From 66-474 sp035547895 (lineage in GTDB: Bacteria; Pseudomonadota; Gammaproteobacteria; Xanthomonadales; Rhodanobacteraceae), in the NCBI GenBank assembly GCA_035547895.1, contig DASZTT010000111.1:1-21347 (forward strand): 21,347 nt of DNA. The letters run 5' to 3'. The notes under the pieces were generated by a model, which saw nothing but the letters and a program-made list of their open reading frames with translations, was not told where the DNA came from and searched no databases. This document shows positions 14,748-21,347 of the stretch, in pieces (position 1 is the stretch's first letter; each line of letters begins with the position of its first letter). Position numbers and translations under genes: made by a program.

Positions 14748-16507
14748 GCGGAGCCGCGTCCGACGCCGCGACGTACCGGCGACTGCTGACCTTGCTGCGT
14801 CCCTACCGGTGGGTAGTGGCCATCACCATCCTCGCGATGGTGGCCGATGCGGTGTGCATGACGCTGTTCGCGAAAGAGGTCAAGCCGCTGGTCGACAAGC
14901 TGTTCGTCAGCCGCGACCCGCAGATGATCTTCTGGATGCCGATCATCATCGTCAGCATCTTCTTCGTGCGCAGCATCGCGGTCTACATCGAGAGCTACGG
15001 CAGCGCCTACGTCGGACGCAGCGTCGTGCAGGACATGCGCCGCCGCATCTTCGGCAAATACCTGCGCATGCCGACGACGTTCTTCGATCGCGAATCGTCG
15101 GGCCAGCAGATTTCGCGCATCACCTACACCAGCGAGCAGGTCGCCCAGGCCACCACCGATTCCGCCAAGATCGCGATCGTGGACGGGCTGACGGTGGCCG
15201 GCCTGGTCGCGATGATGTTGTGGACGAGCTGGCTGCTGACGCTCGCGTTGCTGGTGATGGTGCCGTCGATCGGAATCCTCGTCACCTACGTCAGCCGCCG
15301 CTACCGACGCATCAACATCACCATCCAGGACGTGGTCGGACGCGTCACCGGCGTGGTCGAGGAAGTGGTCGGCGCGCATCGCGAAGTGAAGGTGTTCGGC
15401 GGCCAGGATTACGAAGCGAAGCGCTTCGACGACGTCACCGATCGCACGCGCAAGTTGAACATCAAGGTCGCGGCTACCAATGGATTGTCCACGGCGTTCG
15501 TGCAGCTGGCTGCCGCGATCGCGCTGGCGCTGATCGTGTTCTTCGCCACGCGGCCATTCATGGCCCACCGCGGCCTGACGGCGGGCGGCTTCATGCGCCT
15601 GTTCATGTGCATGGGCGGCATCCTTCCTTCGTTGAAGCGCCTGACCACCGTGCAAGCGAACATCCAGCGTGGACTCGCCGCGGCGCAGGAACTGTTCGGC
15701 ATCATCGACGCGCCGGTCGAGCGTGATGACGGCAGGCGGAGGGTCGAACGCTGCAGGGGTGATGTCGAATTCCGCAACGTGCACCTGACCTATGCCGGAT
15801 CCAGCACCGCCGCCTTGCGCGGCATTTCGCTCGAATGCCCGCCCGGCTCGATCACCGCGCTGGTCGGACGCTCCGGCAGCGGCAAGTCGAGTCTCGCCAG
15901 CCTGATCCCGCGCTTCTACGAACCAACCTCGGGCGAGATTTTGCTGGACGGCCATCCGCTCGCGGACTACAGCCTGCGCAGCCTGCGCGCGCAGATCGCG
16001 TGGGTGGGCCAGGACGTGGTGCTGTTCGACGACACCATCGCCCGCAACATCGCCTACGGCGCGCTCGCGGACGCAAGCGAAGCGGAAATCACCGCGGCCG
16101 CCGAGGCCGCGAACGCGATGGAATTCATCCGCGAGTTGCCGAATGGCATCCACAGCCGGGTGGGCGAGGGCGGCACGCTGTTGTCCGGCGGCCAGCGGCA
16201 ACGCGTCGCGGTGGCGCGTGCCTTGCTGAAAGATGCGCCGATCCTGATCCTGGACGAAGCCACCAGCGCGCTGGACACCGAGTCCGAGCGCCTGATCCAG
16301 CAGGCGCTGCACAAGCTGATGGAAAACCGCACCACGCTGGTGATCGCGCATCGCCTGTCAACGGTCGAGCACGCCGACCAGATCGTGGTGCTGGATCAGG
16401 GCCACGTGGTCGAGCGCGGCACCCACGCCGAACTGCTCGCGCACGGCGGCAAGTACGCTTCGCTGTACCACCTGCAATTCCGCGACGCGGCGACGGTCGC
16501 GGCCTGA
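14744..16507 (+). CDS. msbA: Lipid A ABC exporter MsbA
   Basis: A 587-residue half-transporter that forms a homodimer and flips core-lipid A from the inner to the outer leaflet of the inner membrane. The membrane domain with six helices covers about 1-320 (first helix around 25-45). The ATPase domain follows, with Walker A GRSGSGKSS, signature LSGGQRQRVAVARALL, Walker B ILILDEATSALD and switch histidine in IAHRLSTVE. Length is standard for MsbA. lpxK starts 11 bases after its stop, the classic msbA-lpxK pairing, which strengthens the assignment over other lipid exporters. The segment at about 325-340 (DDGRRRVERCRGD) is rich in charge and links the two domains. Confidence 0.94.
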   Translation: MSGAASDAATYRRLLTLLRPYRWVVAITILAMVADAVCMTLFAKEVKPLVDKLFVSRDPQMIFWMPIIIVSIFFVRSIAVYIESYGSAYVGRSVVQDMRRRIFGKYLRMPTTFFDRESSGQQISRITYTSEQVAQATTDSAKIAIVDGLTVAGLVAMMLWTSWLLTLALLVMVPSIGILVTYVSRRYRRINITIQDVVGRVTGVVEEVVGAHREVKVFGGQDYEAKRFDDVTDRTRKLNIKVAATNGLSTAFVQLAAAIALALIVFFATRPFMAHRGLTAGGFMRLFMCMGGILPSLKRLTTVQANIQRGLAAAQELFGIIDAPVERDDGRRRVERCRGDVEFRNVHLTYAGSSTAALRGISLECPPGSITALVGRSGSGKSSLASLIPRFYEPTSGEILLDGHPLADYSLRSLRAQIAWVGQDVVLFDDTIARNIAYGALADASEAEITAAAEAANAMEFIRELPNGIHSRVGEGGTLLSGGQRQRVAVARALLKDAPILILDEATSALDTESERLIQQALHKLMENRTTLVIAHRLSTVEHADQIVVLDQGHVVERGTHAELLAHGGKYASLYHLQFRDAATVAA

Positions 16508-16518
16508 GCGCGGACGCC

Positions 16519-17517
16519 GTGGCAATCGCGGACGATCTGCAAGGCTGCTGGTACGGAGATCGCGCGCCGCCATGGTGGACGCGGCCGCTCGCCTGGTTGT
16601 ACGGCGGTGTGACCGCTGCGCGCCGCGCGATGTATCGCCGCGGCTGGTTGCGCAGCGAACGGTTGCCGGTGCCGGTGGTCGTGGTCGGCAACATCGTGGC
16701 GGGTGGTGCGGGCAAGACGCCGCTGACGCTCGCACTGGTCGAGGCACTGCGCAACCGCGGGTTCAGGCCCGGCGTGGTCAGTCGCGGCTATGGCGGAAAC
16801 GCCGTTGCGCCGCTCCTGCTCGGGGCCGCGCCCGATCCCGCAGTGACAGGCGATGAACCGGCCTTGATCAAATTGCGCACGGGCGCACCGGTCGCGATCG
16901 GCGCAAGGCGCGGCGAAGCCGCGCGGCTGCTGTTGCCCGAAGGCGTGGATGTCATCGTCGCCGATGACGGCTTGCAGCATTACGCACTGGCTCGCGACAT
17001 CGAGGTTTGCGTGATCGATGGCGTGCGCCGCTTCGGCAATGGGCGCCTGATGCCAGCCGGACCGTTGCGCGAACCCGGGTCGCGCCTGCGCGATGTCGAT
17101 TTCATCATTTGCAACGGCGGTGTCGCGCGCGACGGCGAAATTCCGATGCAGCTCGTGCTTTCGAATGCCTGCGCGCTCGCCGGGCCGGCAACGGTCCGTC
17201 CACTCGCCGCCTTTTCGGGACAACGCGTGCACGCGGTCGCCGGCATCGGTCATCCGGATCGTTTCTTCGATTCGTTGCGCGCGAATGGCATCGACGTGAT
17301 CCGGCACCCGTTCCCGGATCACCATCGCCATGCCGCGACCGATCTGGATTTCGGCGACGGGTTGCCTGTCCTGATGACGGAAAAGGATGCGGTCAAATGC
17401 CACGCGTTCGCGAGGGAGAATGCATGGGTGGTGCCCGTCGCGGCCGAATTGCCGGCGTCGTTTTTCGACGCGGTCGCCGACCGCCTGGCTGTGTCACGCG
17501 CAAAATCCGATCCCTGA
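16519..17517 (+). CDS. lpxK: Tetraacyldisaccharide 4'-kinase LpxK
   Basis: A 332-residue membrane-associated kinase that phosphorylates the 4' position of the tetraacyldisaccharide to give lipid IVA. Residues 20-48 include the amphipathic membrane-binding helix (WLYGGVTAARRAMYRRGWL). The P-loop VGNIVAGGAGKTPLT is at 56-70, GVVSRGYGG follows, and the catalytic motif DDGLQHYALARD is intact, including the aspartate used as base. The C-terminal half has the conserved AVAGIGHPDRFF and LMTEKDAVKC. The start is GTG 16519; there is no ATG near the conserved N-terminus and no strong Shine-Dalgarno, so coupling to msbA is likely. It converges with the MocA-type gene across 35 bases with no visible terminator. 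Confidence 0.94.
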   Translation: MAIADDLQGCWYGDRAPPWWTRPLAWLYGGVTAARRAMYRRGWLRSERLPVPVVVVGNIVAGGAGKTPLTLALVEALRNRGFRPGVVSRGYGGNAVAPLLLGAAPDPAVTGDEPALIKLRTGAPVAIGARRGEAARLLLPEGVDVIVADDGLQHYALARDIEVCVIDGVRRFGNGRLMPAGPLREPGSRLRDVDFIICNGGVARDGEIPMQLVLSNACALAGPATVRPLAAFSGQRVHAVAGIGHPDRFFDSLRANGIDVIRHPFPDHHRHAATDLDFGDGLPVLMTEKDAVKCHAFARENAWVVPVAAELPASFFDAVADRLAVSRAKSDP

Positions 17518-17552
17518 CGCCTTCCTCCCGCTGCGCCGGTGTAACGAGTCGG

Positions 17553-18179
17553 CTAACCTTTTTCGCGATGCTGCGGCTGCCCGGCCGCCCGCTCGAGATC
17601 CTCCGGCGTGTCGATATCGGGCAGCAGATCCACCGCAAAGGTTTCGAGCCGGCGCGATTCCCGGCGCAGCAACGCCTGCGCACCGGTTGCACCCGACCGC
17701 ACGGACAGTTCGGCGAAGCAGTCGTGCGGAAACAGCACCGGCGGGCCGACGGTGCCGCCTTGCGCGACGGCGAGCAGGCGATCGGGCGCCTGCGAATGAC
17801 GGCGCAGCATCCGGATGGGCAGTGTTGCATCGGGCATTGGTTGATCGGCCAGGCAGAGCAGCGCGCCGGTCACGGCAGTGAAGTGTTCGCGCACGTGACG
17901 GAACCCGGCCGCGAGCGACGTCCCCATGCCTGTTTGCCAGTCTGCATTGCGGACCCGGTACACGGGCAGGTCTTCGAGCGCGGCTTCCACGTCCTCGGCG
18001 TGCGCGCCGATAACCACGACCACCGGCGCGCCCGTTTCTGCCAGCAAGCGCGTCGCGCGATGCACCATCGGCTCGCCATGCAGGATCGCCAATTGCTTGA
18101 CGCCTCCGAAACGCCGGCCTTCGCCCGCGGCGAGCAGCACGATCGTGGCGTTCGCGTTGGTTGCCTGCTGCAGAGACAT
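17553..18179 (-). CDS. mocA: MocA-type molybdenum cofactor cytidylyltransferase
   Basis: A 208-residue cytoplasmic nucleotidyltransferase predicted to join CMP to molybdopterin, giving the MCD cofactor used by PaoC-type enzymes. The N-terminal signature IVLLAAGEGRRFGGVKQL is at 13-30, WQTGMGTSLAAG supplies the nucleotide-binding serine region, and LCLADQP holds the metal-binding aspartate. The C-terminus has DIDTPEDLE, the usual MobA-like ending. AGGAGG (18185-18190, minus strand) is a perfect ribosome binding site five bases before the ATG. It starts 14 bases after the XdhC-type gene ends, so it is last in the molybdenum hydroxylase operon. CTP rather than GTP specificity is inferred from the family and context. 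Confidence 0.85.
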   Translation of the reverse strand: MSLQQATNANATIVLLAAGEGRRFGGVKQLAILHGEPMVHRATRLLAETGAPVVVVIGAHAEDVEAALEDLPVYRVRNADWQTGMGTSLAAGFRHVREHFTAVTGALLCLADQPMPDATLPIRMLRRHSQAPDRLLAVAQGGTVGPPVLFPHDCFAELSVRSGATGAQALLRRESRRLETFAVDLLPDIDTPEDLERAAGQPQHREKG

Positions 18180-18193
18180 TGGCTCCTCCTGCT

Positions 18194-19276
18194 TCACGAT
18201 GCGGACTCGGCATCGCGGTCGCGCAACGGCCCGCCGCCGTGGCCATTGAGCACCGCGGTGATTTCGGCGGCGATCGCCAGCGCGATCTCGGCGGGCGCTT
18301 CCGAACCGATGTCCAGCCCGGCCGGCGCGCGCACGTTGCGGCCGTCCAGCGCGGCGCGAATACGGGCGGCGCGTTCGCGTGAACCCAGCGCGCCGAAATA
18401 GGCCACCGGTGCATCGCGCAAGGCAGCTAGATACGCAAGGTCCTGCTCGAGATTGTGGGTCATCGCCACCACGGAACTGTTCGCATCCAGGACGAGCTTC
18501 GCGCGCACGTCGCGCGGAGTGGCGCACAGCGTACGTACTTCCTCCGGCGGGGCCGCCGCGCGCAAGTGCTGCGCATTGCCGTCCACCAGCGTGACCTGCC
18601 ATCCGAGTGTCCGGGCGACCGGCAACAATGCCAGCGCGGTGGCACTGCAGCCAATGATCGCCAGCGCGTGTGGCGGCGACACCGGTTCGAGCAGCACGTC
18701 GGCGATGCCGCGGGAAGAGGTCAGGCGCAGGGTTTCCGATCGGTCCGGCTGTCCGCCGATCGCTTCGAGGATCGATTGCAGCAGCAGCGCGTCGCCGATT
18801 TCGTCGTGGCAAACGCGACCATTCTCGATCACCAGGCGCCGTGGCGGGATGACAGCGTGTCCATCGGCGAACCAGGTTGCCAGCCACGCCGCACGGCGTT
18901 CCTGGGTGCATCGCTGCAATGCCGCGAACGCGCCCGCGCCGGAATCGGCCAGCGGTTCGATCAGCACCTCCAGTTCGCCGCCGCAGCCCATCTCCATCAG
19001 GACATCGAGCCCGGATTCGGCGTTGTAGTCCACTAATCGTGGCTGTTGGAACTCGATCACCTGCAGCGCACGCTGCACGATGTCGCGTTGCGGACAGCCG
19101 CCGGAAAGTTCGCAGACAACCTGGCCGTCGCCGCGCACCAGCATGTGCGTGCCTGCGTGGCGAAAGGTCGAGCCGCGGGTGCGCGTGATCGTCGCCAGCG
19201 CCGCCCGCGTGCCGGCATTGCGCTGGAAGCCGCCGAGGGCCGCGAGCAGGAGGCGAAGTTCCCGCCCCGAGTTCAT
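18194..19276 (-). CDS. XdhC/PaoD-family molybdenum hydroxylase maturation protein
   Basis: A 360-residue protein of the XdhC/CoxI family, which binds and sulfurates molybdenum cofactor and delivers it to the apo-enzyme. The N-terminal XdhC_CoxI domain has RGSTFRHAGTHMLV (34-47), SGGCPQRDIV (58-67, with the conserved cysteine 61) and MGCGGELEVLIEPL (96-109). The C-terminal Rossmann-type domain starts at about 203. Its glycine motif reads IIGCSATALALL, whereas the family usually has GAGPDA or similar, so nucleotide binding may be altered. I chose the ATG at 19276; the open frame runs further up through a REP-like element, which I regard as non-coding. No good ribosome binding site is visible. 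Neighbours are the large subunit upstream and the cytidylyltransferase downstream. Confidence 0.88.
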   Translation of the reverse strand: MNSGRELRLLLAALGGFQRNAGTRAALATITRTRGSTFRHAGTHMLVRGDGQVVCELSGGCPQRDIVQRALQVIEFQQPRLVDYNAESGLDVLMEMGCGGELEVLIEPLADSGAGAFAALQRCTQERRAAWLATWFADGHAVIPPRRLVIENGRVCHDEIGDALLLQSILEAIGGQPDRSETLRLTSSRGIADVLLEPVSPPHALAIIGCSATALALLPVARTLGWQVTLVDGNAQHLRAAAPPEEVRTLCATPRDVRAKLVLDANSSVVAMTHNLEQDLAYLAALRDAPVAYFGALGSRERAARIRAALDGRNVRAPAGLDIGSEAPAEIALAIAAEITAVLNGHGGGPLRDRDAESAS

Positions 19277-19291
19277 GGCCGAAGCGGTTTC

Positions 19292-19339
19292 GTCATTCCG
19301 GACCGCGCGAAGCAACGATCCCGCTTTCGCGGCAATGAC
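19292..19339. repeat. Degenerate REP-like palindromic element between the large-subunit and xdhC genes
   Basis: GTCATT (19292-19297) and AATGAC (19334-19339) bound a 48-base element that contains a short internal stem CCGC/GCGG (19321-19324 with 19329-19332). Its ends match those of the element inside comEC, but the left half is degenerate. It occupies most of the 73-base gap between the two minus-strand genes and could fold in the polycistronic mRNA. Confidence 0.6.
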
Positions 19340-19349
19340 GAAAAAGTTT

Positions 19350-21347
19350 TCATGCCACCTGCGACGCCAGCAGATCCTCGATGTGGATCGGCAGGTCGCG
19401 CACGCGCACGCCGGTGGCGTGGTACACCGCGTTCGCGATGGCCGCAGCCACGCCGGCCAGGCCGATTTCGCCGATGCCGCGCGCACCCATCTCGTTGAGG
19501 TGGGTGTCGGGGTAATCGAGGAAAATCACTTGCATCGGCGGCGCGTCCGCGTGCGTGGTCATGATGTAGTCGGCGAGGTTGCTGTTGACCGGCATGCCGT
19601 TGCGCGGGTCGTAGCCGGTTTCCTCGAACATTGCCATGCCGATACCCATCGCCACCGCGCCTTCGATCTGGTTGGCGCCGGTGAGCGGATTGATGATGCG
19701 TCCGCCATCGATCACCGTGAGCGTGCGGTTGACATGCAGGCGCGCGATCGCCGGTTGCCAGGCCACTTCCACGAAATGCGCGCCGAAGGAATGCATCGAG
19801 AACTTCGGGTTCTTCTGGCCGAAAGTGCCTTCCGATTTGCCGCGGCCTTCGACGTGGCCACGCCGCGCGGCCGCCAGCACTTCTTCGAAGGAGCGGCCGG
19901 TTTCGGGCGGCTGGCCCTTGCGGTGCACACGGCCCGCATGGAAATCGAGTCGACCGGCCGGTGTCTTCTCGAAATGGCTGTCGCCTTCGCTGGCCGCCGC
20001 CAGCAGTTGCCTGATGGCCTCGCGCGCGGCTTGCGCCACCGCCGGCACCAGTGACCCGGTGGCCATCGAGCCCCCGGAAATCGGTCCGGGTGGAAGGTTG
20101 CTGTCGCCGATCACCACTTTTATTTTGGACAGCTCCACCCCGGTCAACTGCGATGCCATCTGCGCCAGCACGGTGTAGGTGCCGGTGCCGATGTCCTGGG
20201 TGCCGCTGGCGACGCGCACGGTGCCGTCCGCGTTGAACATGATGCTGACCTGCGATGGCCAGCGCGCCGCCATCCACGTGCAGGCCGCCATGCCCCAGCC
20301 GAGGACCGTGTCGCCGTCGCGCATCGACCCGATCGCCGGATTGCGCCGCGACCAGCCGAACCGGTCGGCGCCGGTGGTCAGGCACTCCTTCAGGTGACGC
20401 GAAGAGAACGGAATGTTCTTGCTTTCGTCGGTGAGCGTGTCGTTCCTGAGTCGCAACTCGACCGGATCCATTTCCAGCGCGACTGCCAGCTCGTCCATGG
20501 CCGATTCCAGGGCGTACAAACCTGGGACCGCGCCGGGTCCGCGCATCGAAGTGGGAACGCCCACGTTGCGGGTCGCGTGTGCTTCGGTGACCCGCAGATT
20601 GGGTGTCGAGTACATGAAGCCGGAGGATTCGCCGCAGTCTTCCTCGTAGTCGCATTCCAGTGCGCGCGAGTAGATGTAATCGTGCCGCAGCGACACCAGC
20701 TTGCCGTCACGGTTGGCACCGAGGCGGATGCGCTGCCGGGTGTGCGGACGATGGCCGGTCGATTCGAAATCCATCTTGCGCGTCACCACCAGCTTGACCG
20801 GCTTGCGCAGGTCCCGCGCTGCCGCCGCCGCAAGCGGAGATTGCGGCCAGGGCCACAGCTTGCCGCCGAAACCGGTGCCAAGGAACTCGGTGACCACGCG
20901 GACGTTTTCGCGCGGCACGCCGAGCATCTCGGCGAGCACGCCGTGGAAATTCGCCACCGCCTGCGTGGTTTCGTACAAGGTGTAATGCGTACCATCGAAG
21001 GTCGCGACGCTGGCGTGCAGTTCGATCGAGGAGTGCGTTTCGATCGGCGTGCTGTAGACGTGGTCGACCTTCACCGGCGCGGACGCGAACGCCGCGTCGG
21101 GATCGCCGCGCTCGGTTTCGACCTTGGACAGGGCGACGTTCCATTCATCGGGATTGCCGTGCCGCGTTTCGGTTTTGGGAGAGCCGTCGGGCCGGAGCAC
21201 GGTCGAGACGTCGGGCTTCTTCGCGTCGTAGCTGGCCTTGACCTTGCGCGCGGCCGCGGTGGCGTGCTCGAAGGTGTCGGCCACCACCAGCGCGATGTAT
21301 TGGCCGTAGTAGCGGATCGTGTCGTCCTCGAAAGGCGGACGGCGTTC
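19350..21347 (-). CDS. Molybdopterin-binding large subunit of a PaoC/xanthine dehydrogenase-family oxidoreductase (5' end outside window)
   Basis: 665 residues of the catalytic subunit are visible and the frame is open at the right edge (IRYYGQYIALVVADTFEHA), so the true start lies beyond 21347; relatives are about 730-750 residues. The enzyme family hydroxylates aldehydes or N-heterocycles at a molybdenum centre. Visible signatures are GTGFGGKLWPWP, SMRGPGAVPGLYALE with MDELA, SGTQDIGTGTYT, ISGGSMATGS, and MGARGIGEIGLAG with the catalytic glutamate in GIGEIG. GKLWPWP and MRGPGxxPGLxALE point to the PaoC (YagR) aldehyde oxidoreductase branch rather than classical xanthine dehydrogenase; substrate is otherwise unknown. 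The Fe-S and FAD subunit genes are expected upstream, outside the window. XdhC- and MocA-type maturation genes follow. Confidence 0.9.
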   Translation of the reverse strand, partial: ERRPPFEDDTIRYYGQYIALVVADTFEHATAAARKVKASYDAKKPDVSTVLRPDGSPKTETRHGNPDEWNVALSKVETERGDPDAAFASAPVKVDHVYSTPIETHSSIELHASVATFDGTHYTLYETTQAVANFHGVLAEMLGVPRENVRVVTEFLGTGFGGKLWPWPQSPLAAAAARDLRKPVKLVVTRKMDFESTGHRPHTRQRIRLGANRDGKLVSLRHDYIYSRALECDYEEDCGESSGFMYSTPNLRVTEAHATRNVGVPTSMRGPGAVPGLYALESAMDELAVALEMDPVELRLRNDTLTDESKNIPFSSRHLKECLTTGADRFGWSRRNPAIGSMRDGDTVLGWGMAACTWMAARWPSQVSIMFNADGTVRVASGTQDIGTGTYTVLAQMASQLTGVELSKIKVVIGDSNLPPGPISGGSMATGSLVPAVAQAAREAIRQLLAAASEGDSHFEKTPAGRLDFHAGRVHRKGQPPETGRSFEEVLAAARRGHVEGRGKSEGTFGQKNPKFSMHSFGAHFVEVAWQPAIARLHVNRTLTVIDGGRIINPLTGANQIEGAVAMGIGMAMFEETGYDPRNGMPVNSNLADYIMTTHADAPPMQVIFLDYPDTHLNEMGARGIGEIGLAGVAAAIANAVYHATGVRVRDLPIHIEDLLASQVA

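Noticed and set aside
13559..16351. A 930-codon open frame on the minus strand across exbB, exbD and msbA
   Set aside because: It is antisense to three well-supported genes, has a Gln/His/Arg-rich composition typical of GC-rich shadow frames, and shows no domain.
19277..19486. A longer N-terminus for the XdhC-type protein
   Set aside because: The extension would be translated REP-like DNA plus sequence antiparallel to the large-subunit frame end, and the family domain begins just after the ATG at 19276.
1..21347. CRISPR arrays, prophage genes, insertion sequences, attachment sites
   Set aside because: No direct repeat series, transposase, integrase or phage structural gene was seen; coding content is of housekeeping type throughout.

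Overview
The window is GC-rich, densely coding DNA from a Gram-negative bacterium with an aerobic respiratory chain and lipopolysaccharide. The gene order sdhCDAB-sdhE-ygfX, then a single lolC-type permease with lolD, comEC, exbB, exbD, msbA and lpxK matches what I know of Xanthomonadales (Lysobacterales), possibly Rhodanobacteraceae. This placement rests on synteny and protein character, not on a search. It looks like core chromosome. I see no phage, insertion sequence, CRISPR array, tRNA or rRNA.

Left part (1-3501): the 3' end of tcdA (tRNA t6A dehydratase) converges with a TatD-family nuclease gene. Two tandem glycine-zipper lipoprotein genes follow, closed by a strong hairpin terminator that also serves the convergent gene for a SleB-type cell wall hydrolase. 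About 330 bases with no recognisable gene come next.

Respiratory block (3502-9064): ygfZ (folate-binding, Fe-S related) runs leftwards. Divergent from it is a tiny SDHAF4/DUF1674 gene, then sdhC, sdhD, sdhA and sdhB (complex II), then sdhE (FAD assembly factor) and ygfX. Complex II is therefore flanked by three proteins of the kind linked to its maturation, one each for the flavin, the flavinylated-subunit handover and Fe-S chemistry.

Envelope block (9185-17517): lolC/lolD (lipoprotein release), comEC (DNA uptake), exbB/exbD (proton-driven motor pair), msbA (lipid A flippase) and lpxK (lipid A 4'-kinase). All run rightwards with small gaps or overlaps. comEC carries a 75-bp, exactly 25-codon REP-like palindrome pair translated in frame between predicted membrane helices. 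An extended -10 promoter precedes exbB.

Right part (17553-21347, minus strand): an operon for a molybdenum hydroxylase of the PaoC/xanthine dehydrogenase family (large subunit, cut by the window edge), an XdhC/PaoD-type maturation factor and a MocA-type cytidylyltransferase that would make the cofactor form such enzymes use. A second, more degenerate REP-like element sits between the first two genes.

Nothing here is clearly a wholly new system. The most interesting points are the complex II assembly cluster with a bacterial SDHAF4, the coding REP insertion in comEC, the ExbB/ExbD pair embedded in a lipid A transport operon, and a single Lol permease gene.
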